Part shown: piece after piece, positions 1 through 6,097 of the stretch
Position numbering within the stretch: position 1 is the stretch's first letter
How the letters are laid out: each line of letters opens with the position of its first letter
Source: a virus
Length of the DNA: 31,657 nt
IMG/VR virus record: IMGVR_UViG_3300036851_000110
Location: 1 to 31,657 of that record
Reading direction: 5' to 3' (one strand)
Position numbers and translations under genes: made by a program
Notes under the pieces: model-generated
Database searches by the model: none
The model's input: only the letters and a program-made list of their open reading frames with translations
Told to the model about the DNA's origin: nothing

Positions 1-105
1 TTTGACATCGCGCTCAAGGCGCTTCTCTTCGACAGCCTTGTCGATCCGCTCGCGTCGCTCTTGAACCTCGCGGCGAGCCTTATCATCCTCCGTCTGCCTT
101 GCCAT
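1..105 (-). CDS. Small charged coiled-coil protein (5' part, cut by window edge)
   Basis: This is the start of the gene that is complete at 31360-31512; here its 3' part runs off the left edge. ATG is at 105-103 on the minus strand, and the visible residues begin MARQTEDDKARREVQERRER. The product is highly charged (Lys, Arg, Glu, Asp) and predicted to be a helical coiled coil with no membrane segment. Function is unknown. See the complete copy for context. Confidence 0.6.
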   Translation of the reverse strand, partial: MARQTEDDKARREVQERRERIDKAVEEKRLERDVK

Positions 106-106
106 G

Positions 107-133
107 AGCGGTCACTCCGTTTCGATGACCGCT
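107..133 (-). promoter_or_regulatory. Hairpin holding the ribosome binding site of the downstream small gene
   Basis: AGCGGTCA (107-114) and TGACCGCT (126-133) form a perfect 8-bp stem with an 11-nt loop. On the minus strand the loop holds the GGAG ribosome binding site and the 3' arm ends next to the ATG at 105. The structure could therefore control translation. The only variable base between the two copies of this region (position 123) lies in the loop. A regulatory role is inferred. Confidence 0.45.
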
Positions 134-151
134 ATGTTGTATCACCACTGG

Positions 152-451
152 TCAATTAGTCCACCGGCACGCCGGCATGCGGCAGGTGCACGCGTCTCTT
201 GCGCCGCAGTGGGGGCAGTCTCCGATCAGAGCGGAGACCTGCAGCGCCAGGTCGCGGCGGTCGATCACGTGCAGCAAGGCGTTCGCCAGCCGGCGGCCAT
301 CGTGCACGGTCCGTGTTTCCTCGAAAGCCTCAAGCTCCAGCAGCAAGCCGTACTGCCCTACAGTGACGGACCGTAGGGCTTGGGTGAGTTCGTAGACGGC
401 AGCGGCAGGCCCAACCCGCCGCAGATGGTCCGGGGCGTCATCGTCGGTCAT
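152..451 (-). CDS. Small protein with C-terminal Cys-rich zinc-ribbon-like motif
   Basis: A 99-residue protein. Start chosen at ATG 451-449, which has AGGAG about 9 nt upstream and overlaps the TGA of the preceding gene (ATGA, 448-451). A longer reading from 496 lacks such a site. The N-terminal 70 residues are soluble and helical. The C-terminus has CPHCGARDACTC followed by another Cys (residues about 79-95), which could bind zinc. I do not recognise the family. It is the fifth gene of the partition operon, so a role in plasmid maintenance or host interaction is possible but not shown. Confidence 0.6.
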   Translation of the reverse strand: MTDDDAPDHLRRVGPAAAVYELTQALRSVTVGQYGLLLELEAFEETRTVHDGRRLANALLHVIDRRDLALQVSALIGDCPHCGARDACTCRMPACRWTN

Positions 452-675
452 GCCGAAATCTCCTGACGATGGCGGGCGCAGACCGAACAGGTGCATTTCT
501 GCTCACCGATGCCGAACACGGCATTGAGGACGGAGCCTGCCGACGCGAGGCAGGACACCAGCGCGAGCCAGCCGATGGCGAGCATCAGGTAGGACGGCGA
601 CGCCTGCAGGTGCAGGATATTGACGGCGATCCACCCTGAGGCGACCGCGGTCAGAAGTTCCCAAATCAGCTTCAT
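448..675 (-). CDS. Small membrane protein with two transmembrane helices
   Basis: 75 residues from ATG 675-673, which has AGGAT 7 nt upstream. The upstream in-frame Met codons have no better site. Two hydrophobic stretches (about residues 5-22 and 27-52) predict a helical hairpin in the inner membrane. They are followed by a short C-terminal tail with Cys-Thr-Cys-Ser-Val-Cys and a His, possibly metal- or redox-active. It is coupled to the next gene by ATGA. A 105-bp gap with two palindromes separates it from the upstream membrane protein gene. Family unknown. A holin is conceivable from size and topology, but the position in the partition operon argues against that. Confidence 0.55.
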   Translation of the reverse strand: MKLIWELLTAVASGWIAVNILHLQASPSYLMLAIGWLALVSCLASAGSVLNAVFGIGEQKCTCSVCARHRQEISA

Positions 676-722
676 GTTGTATATCCTCATGACGTTTCGA
701 GTTACCCGGCTGGGACCGACAG

Positions 723-778
723 TTGCATGCCTTGGCATGCAAACGACGACAGTTGCATGCGTTGGCATGCAACTGTCG
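723..778. repeat. Two tandem palindromic hairpins sharing TTGCATGC arms
   Basis: The first palindrome is TTGCATGC-N4-GCATGCAA (723-742). The second is a longer perfect one with 14-bp arms, CGACAGTTGCATGC (747-760) and its complement (765-778), also with a 4-nt loop. Their centres are 30 bp apart, about three helical turns. They fill the gap between the minus-strand genes ending at 781 and starting at 675. There is no U-run, so this is not a classical terminator. Protein binding or mRNA processing are options. Confidence 0.7.
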
Positions 779-780
779 GG

Positions 781-1986
781 TTAGGCTACTACCTTACGAT
801 TCACGCAGTACACACGGCCGTTCCTCTGCTGGGTGCGGATCTCGGCATTCTTGCAGATGGCAGTTAGCGCCAAGCCGAACGACACCTTGTCCATCGGCGC
901 GATGGGCGGCTCTTGCTGAGCGCACCACGCATGGAACCCCTTCAGCATCTCTCCCCAATCGGCCGTCTCTCCCGAGGCCTCCGGAACATGCGCGGCCATG
1001 TAGGAGATCAGGGGCTTGGCATCGATCTTGGGCCGTGTAGGCGAGTCTCCTTTCGCGGACGAATTCGGCGGCGGCCGGACTGGCTTGCGCGGCATGTCCA
1101 CCACGTTGCTGGCGCGCGGCGCCGTCGGGTTCGGCCGGACCAGTGGCGTAGGGTCAGACCGGATGGGTTCAGCCGGCTTTGAGTCCACGGTAGTGCGCGG
1201 CGCGGCGGGCGCTTCCTCAAAGCTGAAGTCGCATCGGATGCCGATCGTCAGGAACGCCGCTGAGAGCCACGATGCCAAGATCGGTATGAACAGCGGCTGC
1301 CATAGCCGGACTTGATCCTCGGTGACCATGCCGCCTGTGTAGCCGCTGACCCTGGAGGCCAGCGAGTCCACGCTGGCACCGCTGCCGGCAGCGATCGCCG
1401 CGCGCGCCTCCCTCACAGCCTTTTGGTACTTCGCGAGTTCCTTCGCCTTCTCTTCCTCGCCTTCCAGCGAGGCCACGGTCGTGCACAGGACACGGCTCGC
1501 CTTCGCCGTGGCGTCGCTGCACTTGCCCGACCTAGCATAGAGCGGGTCTAGCTTCGATTTGGCCAGCTCCGTCTGTATGTCGGCCAGAGCCCGGACCGTG
1601 CCGAGCTTGCGGATCTCCGCTTCCGCTTCCGCCTTGTTCTGCTTGGCCAGTTCCAGGGCGGCGCGCCCCTTGTTGCGGTCCTTCTCCGCTTCGTCCGTGC
1701 CGGCGCCCGTGCGCTGCAGTGCTGCCATCATCACCACGATCAAGGCCAGCGGCAGGGCAAGCCAGAGAGCCCGCCCTAGGCCTCGCCAGCCACGCCGGCC
1801 GGCTATGTCGGCAACTGGCGGGATGAACGGCACGGCTGCTGCGATGCCCGACCCCATCAGAACCACGTAGTCGAGCCCGCCTTGCTGGGCGACGAAATAG
1901 CTGTAGGTGCCGTAAATCTCGCACACGGCGAAGAACCCGCCGAACAGCACACACAGCACTCCGGCGGTGCTGGGGCTCCACTTCAT
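781..1986 (-). CDS. Four-helix membrane protein with coiled coil and C-terminal winged-helix-like domain, third gene of the partition operon
   Basis: 401 residues; ATG overlaps the TGA of the upstream RHH gene (ATGA, 1983-1986). Hydrophobic segments lie at about 8-25, 40-58, 73-90 and 231-250. Residues about 97-200 are rich in Ala, Glu and Lys and look like a coiled coil. Residues 260-330 are a Pro/Arg-rich linker. The last 65 residues (W...F..WC...Fg..L.......GR.YC.N+) resemble the winged-helix tail seen at the C-terminus of some phage and plasmid primases; this likeness is from memory and weak. With parA and an RHH gene directly upstream, a membrane anchor for the plasmid or partition complex is a fair guess. 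I know of no named family. Confidence 0.7.
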   Translation of the reverse strand: MKWSPSTAGVLCVLFGGFFAVCEIYGTYSYFVAQQGGLDYVVLMGSGIAAAVPFIPPVADIAGRRGWRGLGRALWLALPLALIVVMMAALQRTGAGTDEAEKDRNKGRAALELAKQNKAEAEAEIRKLGTVRALADIQTELAKSKLDPLYARSGKCSDATAKASRVLCTTVASLEGEEEKAKELAKYQKAVREARAAIAAGSGASVDSLASRVSGYTGGMVTEDQVRLWQPLFIPILASWLSAAFLTIGIRCDFSFEEAPAAPRTTVDSKPAEPIRSDPTPLVRPNPTAPRASNVVDMPRKPVRPPPNSSAKGDSPTRPKIDAKPLISYMAAHVPEASGETADWGEMLKGFHAWCAQQEPPIAPMDKVSFGLALTAICKNAEIRTQQRNGRVYCVNRKVVA

Positions 1987-2303
1987 TGCGCAGACTCGCT
2001 CTGTTCCTGCAGCTCAAGGTGCCGGAAATAGTGCTCTATCGCGTCGGCGACAAACGCCTTCATTGGCATTCCCCAGTTCGTCCGCGCCTGCATGACCATC
2101 TGTTTGACGTGCGGGGCAACATCCACGTTTAGCGGCTCCTGAGGCTCCCTGTGCGATACCCTGTTGCGGCGGCCATCGGTCGGCTTGACGTGTTTCTCGG
2201 CCTTGGCGCGGCTCTTGACGGTGTTGCCGCCGGTCTTCCTGGGCGCTGCCTTGCGGAGCGCGGCCAGGTCGTTCATGTCGAAATCAACGTCAACGTCGCT
2301 CAT
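1983..2303 (-). CDS. Ribbon-helix-helix ParA partner, probable centromere-binding protein
   Basis: 106 residues from ATG 2303-2301, which overlaps the parA stop (ATGA). A longer in-frame reading through parA is a shadow. The N-terminal half is charged and flexible (Lys/Arg-rich, residues 15-55). The C-terminal half reads LNVDVAPHVKQMVMQART..., MKAFVADAIEHYF, the strand-helix-helix pattern of MetJ/Arc proteins. Small RHH proteins encoded directly after a short ParA are the centromere-binding partners in type Ib systems such as ParF/ParG. A basic flexible N-terminus that stimulates the ATPase is typical there. Its target is probably the CCTAGG array upstream of parA, but that is inference. Confidence 0.75.
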   Translation of the reverse strand: MSDVDVDFDMNDLAALRKAAPRKTGGNTVKSRAKAEKHVKPTDGRRNRVSHREPQEPLNVDVAPHVKQMVMQARTNWGMPMKAFVADAIEHYFRHLELQEQSESAQ

Positions 2304-2956
2304 GTCGTCACCTTGGCAGGCTTGGAGACGTTGGCGAGGCGCTTGACCGACTTCCAAAGAGCGTCCACCTCGGCTTTGCAGAACGAGGCCGCTTTCTTCT
2401 CCTGGTGCTCGGGGCCTGTCTTGCCGGCTAGCATGGCGCCTACGTAGGCGGCGCGGTAGCTCAGGTGCTCGTCGAGCACCTTGCCACTGTCGGTCAGGTA
2501 CGGAACGGCCGACTTGGTCAGCTTCCACGAGCCATCCCAGTGCGTGATCAGGAAGGCGAACGGCTTCCCGTACTGTTCGCACAGCTCTACGGCAGGGTCG
2601 ATACTCTCCAGGTCTATAGGCGACGGGCGCACCGGTATCACCACCAAATCGGCCGCGGCGATGCCGGCCTCGATCAGGTGCATGAGAGCCGGCGGCGTAT
2701 CCAGAAAGATCCATTCCCAGCCGTGCGACTTCAGCAGCTCCACGTCCTGGACGGCGTTCTCGACATTGTTGAACAGCCTAGGGTTCAGAGGTTCCTTGCG
2801 CAGCTCCCACCAGCGCGCTAGCGCCTGCTGGGGATCGAGGTCGATCATGGCGACCCGGCCGCTTTCCTGAGCCGCACACACGGCAAGGCAGGCCGTCGCG
2901 GTCGTTTTCCCGCAACCACCTTTGGACGATGCCAGGGCAATAGCTTTTGGCGTCAT
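2300..2956 (-). CDS. parA: ParA-family partition ATPase (type Ib-like)
   Basis: 218 residues from ATG 2956-2954, with GGAG about 8 nt upstream; the longer reading to 3061 runs through the repeat array and is rejected. The deviant Walker A motif SSKGGCGKTT lies near residue 10, with the signature Lys before the two Gly. MIDLDPQQ (Walker A') and FLDTPPA (Walker B) follow. There is no N-terminal helix-turn-helix domain and the size fits the short type Ib ParA/ParF group. These ATPases bind nucleoid DNA when loaded with ATP and move plasmid copies apart. It heads an operon with an RHH protein gene and follows a dense repeat array. Confidence 0.92.
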   Translation of the reverse strand: MTPKAIALASSKGGCGKTTATACLAVCAAQESGRVAMIDLDPQQALARWWELRKEPLNPRLFNNVENAVQDVELLKSHGWEWIFLDTPPALMHLIEAGIAAADLVVIPVRPSPIDLESIDPAVELCEQYGKPFAFLITHWDGSWKLTKSAVPYLTDSGKVLDEHLSYRAAYVGAMLAGKTGPEHQEKKAASFCKAEVDALWKSVKRLANVSKPAKVTT

Positions 2957-2981
2957 AGTTGTATCTCCGATACGCTCACAC

Positions 2982-3194
2982 CCTAGGCGCCTACCTAGGA
3001 CGCAACCTCCGTGCCTAACTTCCCCGCCTATCATCGATCCTAGGCGCCAACCTAGGCTCATATCTACGCGCCTAGGTGCTACCTAAGTACAGTCCTAGGT
3101 TCACGCCTACCTAGGTTCCTAGGTGCAACGTAACTCACGGGAAACCCTCGCTCATTTGCGGGAAACCTTGTCAGACCTAGGCTTGTGACCTAGG
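2982..3194. repeat. CCTAGG repeat array, candidate partition centromere
   Basis: Ten exact CCTAGG hexamers lie at 2982, 2994, 3039, 3051, 3071, 3094, 3110, 3118, 3176 and 3189, plus CCTAAG at 3082. Several are paired with start-to-start spacing of 11-13 bp, giving an 18-bp unit CCTAGGCGCC(T/A)ACCTAGG at 2982 and 3039 and a variant at 3071. The array lies directly upstream of parA and continues into the 3' end of the next RHH gene. Type Ib centromeres are short repeats upstream of parA bound by an RHH protein, so this is the best parS/parC candidate and probably also the operon's operator. Confidence 0.75.
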
Positions 3195-3328
3195 GCGATT
3201 GCCAGCAGCTGGCGCACGGCCTCAGACCGGTTCCGCAGCCGGTTCTCGTGCCAATACTCGTCAATGGCCTCGACCAGCTCGGCCGGGATCGGCGTGATCA
3301 GTCTCTTCATGGGTTCGCTCTGTTCCAT
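3152..3328 (-). CDS. Ribbon-helix-helix regulator (CopG/MetJ-like)
   Basis: 58 residues if read from ATG 3328-3326; an alternative ATG at 3310 gives 52. MKRLITPIPAELVEAIDEYW, then NRSEAVRQLLAIAL, is a textbook RHH pattern: a basic strand, then two helices with the conserved SEAVR turn. On the minus strand a TTGACA (3364-3359) could be the -35 of its promoter. The divergent region to 3617 holds inverted repeats that may be its operators. Its 3' end carries the last two CCTAGG hexamers. CopG-type proteins next to rep genes often control copy number; that role is inferred. Confidence 0.75.
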   Translation of the reverse strand: MEQSEPMKRLITPIPAELVEAIDEYWHENRLRNRSEAVRQLLAIALGHKPRSDKVSRK

Positions 3329-3395
3329 GATTCGATCATTCTCACGGTTCGCATCCGATGTCAAGTGTATGTCGCCAACATATCCGGCATTTACA

Positions 3396-3455
3396 TATCA
3401 GCCGAATCTGATACTGTGCAAAACCTGTGGATATCAGGTCTATATGCAACCTGAT
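3396..3455. promoter_or_regulatory. Operator-like inverted repeats with a near-consensus DnaA box
   Basis: TATCAG-N6-CTGATA (3396-3413) and ATCAGGT-N9-ACCTGAT (3433-3455) share the half-site ATCAG. Between them TGTGGATAT (3426-3434) matches 8 of 9 bases of the DnaA box TGTGGATAA. The cluster lies between the divergent RHH and rep-like genes. It is therefore a likely control region and may belong to the replication origin. Confidence 0.5.
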
Positions 3456-3471
3456 TGAGCGTACCCAGAAA

Positions 3472-3541
3472 CGAAAACACCCCGCACGGCGGCGGGGCGA
3501 TTGCGTCAGCGAGAGCTGCTAAAGCTGAGAGATTGGTTGGC
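3472..3541 (-). ncRNA. Candidate antisense RNA in the rep leader
   Basis: On the minus strand, TTGCGA (3576-3571), a 17-bp spacer and TATCGA (3553-3548) form a plausible promoter. A GC-rich hairpin follows, with CCCCGC (3480-3485) pairing with GCGGGG (3492-3497), and then a T-rich run (3479-3473). That is the form of a rho-independent terminator on this strand. No minus-strand gene upstream would need it, so a roughly 70-nt RNA antisense to the 5' leader of the rep-like gene is the simplest reading. Counter-transcribed RNAs often set plasmid copy number. The promoter match is modest. Confidence 0.4.
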
Positions 3542-3617
3542 ACCGTCTCGATAGCAGCTCGACCGCTGATTCGCAAGACGCTACCGGCTTGCCGTGCGAC
3601 AGCCTGGAGCTGAGACC

Positions 3618-4190
3618 ATGCGGTCTATCGGCAGCGTGCTCGCGCGCACACCTGAATTGTCACGGCGCCGTGACAAACGACAATATCGAGGCGGCGCCAG
3701 TTTCGTCGGCGACCCGACCCGGATCTCGACGCCGCTCAATCGAGACGAGCGCGGCCGGCTGGTCCGGCAGGCCGAGCAGATCGAGCTGAGGTCCAAGGGC
3801 AAGGGCCAGCGCAACGGCATCCTGGGCCAGACCGGCCTCGCCGTTCTCCGCGTCCTGGTGTTCAAGTTCTCCAACCGCCTCTCCGGCCTGTGCATCCCGT
3901 CCTACACCTCCATCATGGAGGCGACAGGGTTCTGCAGGCAGACCGTGGCGAAGGCAATCCGAGCCCTGGAGGCCTGCGGCCTGGTCAAGGCGGTGCGGCG
4001 CCTGGTCCGGCGGATGATCGACGGCGTGGTGCGCGCGGTGCAGGGATCGAACGTCTACAGCTTCAGGCTGGGTGGGACTGTGCAACTCCAATTTTCACGC
4101 CAGCGTGAAAACCTGCCGAGGTCGTTCCCAAAGCCCAGAGCGTTCCTCGATCTGCTCGTCGGCATGCGCGGCAGCAAGTCTACCTGCTAG
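3618..4190 (+). CDS. Winged-helix replication-initiator-like protein
   Basis: 190 residues from ATG 3618, with GGAG 8 nt upstream; an upstream GTG at 3594 is possible. Residues about 66-130 run NGILGQTGLAVLRVLV...G.C.PSY.SI...TG..RQTV.KAIRALEACGLV, a winged helix-turn-helix with recognition helix near 106-118. This arrangement resembles small helix-turn-helix proteins annotated as replication proteins on alphaproteobacterial plasmids (from memory). It is the only Rep candidate in the element and stands between a divergent RHH gene and the 1.2-kb non-coding, structure-rich region. An alternative is a phage transcription regulator. No primase or helicase motif is present, so host replication enzymes would be needed. 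Confidence 0.6.
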   Translation: MRSIGSVLARTPELSRRRDKRQYRGGASFVGDPTRISTPLNRDERGRLVRQAEQIELRSKGKGQRNGILGQTGLAVLRVLVFKFSNRLSGLCIPSYTSIMEATGFCRQTVAKAIRALEACGLVKAVRRLVRRMIDGVVRAVQGSNVYSFRLGGTVQLQFSRQRENLPRSFPKPRAFLDLLVGMRGSKSTC

Positions 4191-4333
4191 GCGGGAACCA
4201 CAAACACCAATCAACCCCAGCAGCGAACGGAGCTAGACGAGTAGGGTCAAGAGGGTTTTCAGGGGGAGAAGCTTAGAAGGTCGAGCCATACCACGGGGTA
4301 TAGCTAGGTACCAATCAGTCAGGTTGCTACCGA

Positions 4334-4373
4334 CCTAGGTTCCTAGGACAGAACACACTTTGCAATGCAAAGT
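4334..4373. promoter_or_regulatory. Paired CCTAGG plus 17-bp palindrome
   Basis: CCTAGG occurs at 4334-4339 and 4342-4347 (start spacing 8 bp), as at 3110 and 3118 in the par array. Ten bases on, ACTTTGCA (4357-4364) and TGCAAAGT (4366-4373) form a perfect palindrome about one central A. Binding by a par-region RHH protein is plausible for the first part. The second part could be an operator or an origin element. Confidence 0.45.
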
Positions 4374-4411
4374 CGCTCTCGATCTTGTGATTTGAAATTC
4401 AGCCTGGGTTG

Positions 4412-5124
4412 GCGGTTGGGGCTTGCAACCGCAGACGGAACAGTCCATCTAGTGACGTTGAGTTCTCAGTACGCGTAAAGGCCGGTGCCGCAGTCAGCAG
4501 CTACCGGCCTGTGTTGTGTCGAGCTGCAGTTTCCCAGCCGCTAGCTCGTCGTCGTCATGAGGTAACCGAGTCCCACCCAGTTCGCGACCTGAGACGCAAG
4601 GAACCGATCACATGCATGGTCTGACAGGATCCGCAGAATCCGTCAACCCAGAATTCGCCTCCCTCTACACCCCGATCGACTAGCGACCGTCTCCAGCCGG
4701 CGAGTGCCGGCGTGTGTGTGACGTGCGCTCGTCGGTAAGGGTGAAAGCCTAGACGGCAGGGGCGCACGGTGCGAAGCCGGCGACTGTGGGAATCGAGACC
4801 AGCCGGGGGTCACGTCCGCAAGGGGGACGAAGGCCATGGGAGACATCCGGGTCATACCGGACAGGACCATGGTGCCCAACTCGACGCCGGCATCGGCGCT
4901 AAAGAAATGGCCCCCGACCTTGGAGGCGATGCAGCCGAGGTGGAGTGTAGGTGACGGCCTCAGCTCTCATGCTGCCCATCACCGAGACGCCACCTCCCGC
5001 CAATCCAGGGGCTCTTCCCCGCAAGGGGCGACGAGGCTCAGCCGACGGTTGATGCCAGAGCCAGGACCCCCCGCGTGAGCCGAGACATCGGCCATGCGGT
5101 AGGGCGTCCTATGCTCAGTCTCGG
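4412..5124 (+). ncRNA. Candidate large structured RNA
   Basis: At least ten stems with perfect arms can be drawn: 4412-4432 (7 bp), 4479-4510 (8 bp), 4696-4711 (6 bp, 4-nt loop), 4723-4767 (nested GTGCGC/GCGCAC, CGTC/GACG, AGG/CCT), 4813-4829, 4834-4872 (CCATGG pair enclosing TCCGG/CCGGA), 4885-4898, 5017-5028 (CCCC-GCAA-GGGG, a GNRA loop), 5035-5062 (GGCTC/GAGCC) and 5080-5124 (CCGAGAC/GTCTCGG enclosing TAGG-N4-CCTA). No coding signal competes. Large ornate RNAs such as GOLLD and ROOL are known from phages, but I cannot match this sequence to them. GC-rich DNA forms chance hairpins, so the boundaries, strand and identity are uncertain. Confidence 0.45.
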
Positions 5125-5255
5125 AGGTCTTGCACTCGGGTTGATGACCCTTAGAGAGTAAGTAAGACAGAGAAGAAAGAGGGAGTAGGGGTTAAAAAAA
5201 AGCATCTGCAACTCTGCGAGCCTCAGGCCAGCGGCAGCGTCTACAACGTATCATC

Positions 5256-5277
5256 GTAACTCATAGCTGCGTGTTAC
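5256..5277. repeat. 22-bp palindrome, copy 1
   Basis: GTAAC-N3-TAGCT-N4-GTTAC, symmetric about the central AGCT. The same pattern with identical spacing recurs at 5325-5346, 15552-15573 and 31097-31118. This copy lies 69 bp upstream of the copy on the SprT-like gene promoter, so looping between two bound proteins is possible. Confidence 0.75.
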
Positions 5278-5313
5278 AAACTGACGCAGGCTGTAATTTT
5301 GGGTTCGCGCCTC

Positions 5314-5346
5314 TTGACGACTATGTAACTCGTAGCTATATGTTAC
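5314..5346 (+). promoter_or_regulatory. Promoter of the SprT-like gene with 22-bp palindrome copy 2 over the -10 region
   Basis: TTGACG (5314-5319), a 17-bp spacer and TATATG (5337-5342) resemble a sigma70 promoter. The palindrome GTAAC-N3-TAGCT-N4-GTTAC (5325-5346) covers half the spacer and the whole -10, the position of a repressor operator. The start codon is 38 bp further on, with GAGAGG as ribosome binding site. Confidence 0.65.
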
Positions 5347-5383
5347 GCAGTGAGCGCGTCATGAGCCGAGAGGCAATTCCCAA

Positions 5384-6097
5384 ATGGCAAAACGTTCGCC
5401 CGACACCATCAGCGTGAAGGCAAAGCCCGCAACCGGATCGGCGGCTGGCTCGATCGCAGCTCTGTCTATCATCAAGCCTGAATTCACCCTGATCGACATG
5501 GAGAGGTTTGCTCTGGAGGCTTGGGGAGAATTCGGGATGCACGTCGTCAAGCGCTGGTCGGAGTTCAATGACCGGTTCTTTGGTGGCGAGCTGCACCCCA
5601 TACCTCTGGTGCTGACAAATACTCAACCCTACGGCAGGCGTCTGGCGTTCTGCTCTCACAACCCTGACGGTCCGCATCATCGCACTATCACGGTGAACGT
5701 TCCGTCCTACCGCGGCAAGCCGGCGCCAGCCACCTACCGACTCCTAGCAGACAACGGAGTGCTCGTGCACGAGATGATCCACCAGCTCCTGCAGCAGCGC
5801 GGCGAGAACAGTTCGCACATGTCGGACGGATGGCGTGCTGAGGTCATGCGCCTGACCGAGCAGATCGCCGGCCGGCGGATCTGGGCAGGTCGATCCAAGA
5901 CCATGCGCGTCGAGGGTGACGACGGCAAACGCTCCAAGATCATCCGGGCCAATGAGGACGGCCCCAACGGGGAGAAGTCGCTAGGGCAGGATGAGATCGC
6001 CCGGTGGCCGCACACAGTCGGTATCACGCTCGGACATCTCGGCGCGCAGACCGAAGTCGTCACCAAGACCAAGCGCACTCAGAAAGCGAGGGCATGA
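5384..6097 (+). CDS. SprT-like zinc metalloprotease
   Basis: 237 residues from ATG 5384, with GAGAGG about 10 nt upstream. The motif LVHEMIHQLL gives the HExxH zinc site (His129, Glu130, His133), and a third His (145, in HMSDGW) is in place for the last ligand. Upstream residues NDRFFGGEL, then PLVL, match the start of SprT-like domains. The C-terminal 70 residues are basic and hydrophilic, perhaps DNA-binding. In eukaryotes SPRTN and Wss1 of this group digest proteins covalently trapped on DNA; bacterial SprT is little understood. It leads a run of coupled genes ending next to a Spo11/TopoVI-A-like gene, which could produce such adducts. The family call is strong and the role is inferred. 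Confidence 0.85.
   Translation: MAKRSPDTISVKAKPATGSAAGSIAALSIIKPEFTLIDMERFALEAWGEFGMHVVKRWSEFNDRFFGGELHPIPLVLTNTQPYGRRLAFCSHNPDGPHHRTITVNVPSYRGKPAPATYRLLADNGVLVHEMIHQLLQQRGENSSHMSDGWRAEVMRLTEQIAGRRIWAGRSKTMRVEGDDGKRSKIIRANEDGPNGEKSLGQDEIARWPHTVGITLGHLGAQTEVVTKTKRTQKARA

Larger units (their letters stand above)
1..250. repeat. Terminal direct repeat, left copy
   Basis: Bases 1-250 match 31408-31657 with one difference, C at 123 against A at 31530. This means the window reads once round a circular (or circularly permuted) molecule and then a little further, giving a unit of 31,407 bp. The repeat covers the start of one small minus-strand gene and the end of another, not a typical phage end or IS. 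It is therefore most simply an assembly overlap. The mismatch shows a population variant or a sequencing error. Confidence 0.95.
4191..5383. other. 1.2-kb gap without a credible gene
   Basis: No open frame here has a sound ribosome binding site together with a recognisable product; the short frames look like chance. What is present: a CCTAGG pair and a palindrome (4334-4373), a dense series of GC-rich hairpins (4412-5124), an A/G-rich stretch with a run of eight A (5150-5202), and two copies of a 22-bp palindrome, the second on the promoter of the next gene. The segment follows the rep-like gene, so the origin of replication may lie here. Confidence 0.7.

Noticed and set aside
2982-3194. CRISPR array from repeated CCTAGG units
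   Set aside because: Units are too short, spacing is irregular and there are no cas genes; the setting fits a partition site.
4733-4746. Resemblance of GGTAAGGGTGAAA to a conserved part of RNase P RNA
   Set aside because: The other conserved blocks of RNase P RNA (such as GAGGAAAGTCCGGGC) are absent, so the match is probably chance.
4836-5078. 80-residue open frame in the structured gap
   Set aside because: No ribosome binding site of quality, odd composition, and it runs through several strong stems.
4722-5160. Group II intron start: GTGCG at 4723 followed by a GGTAAGGGTGAAAGCC-like stretch
   Set aside because: No domain V hairpin with its closing CGGTTC-type strand could be found downstream, and there is no reverse transcriptase gene.
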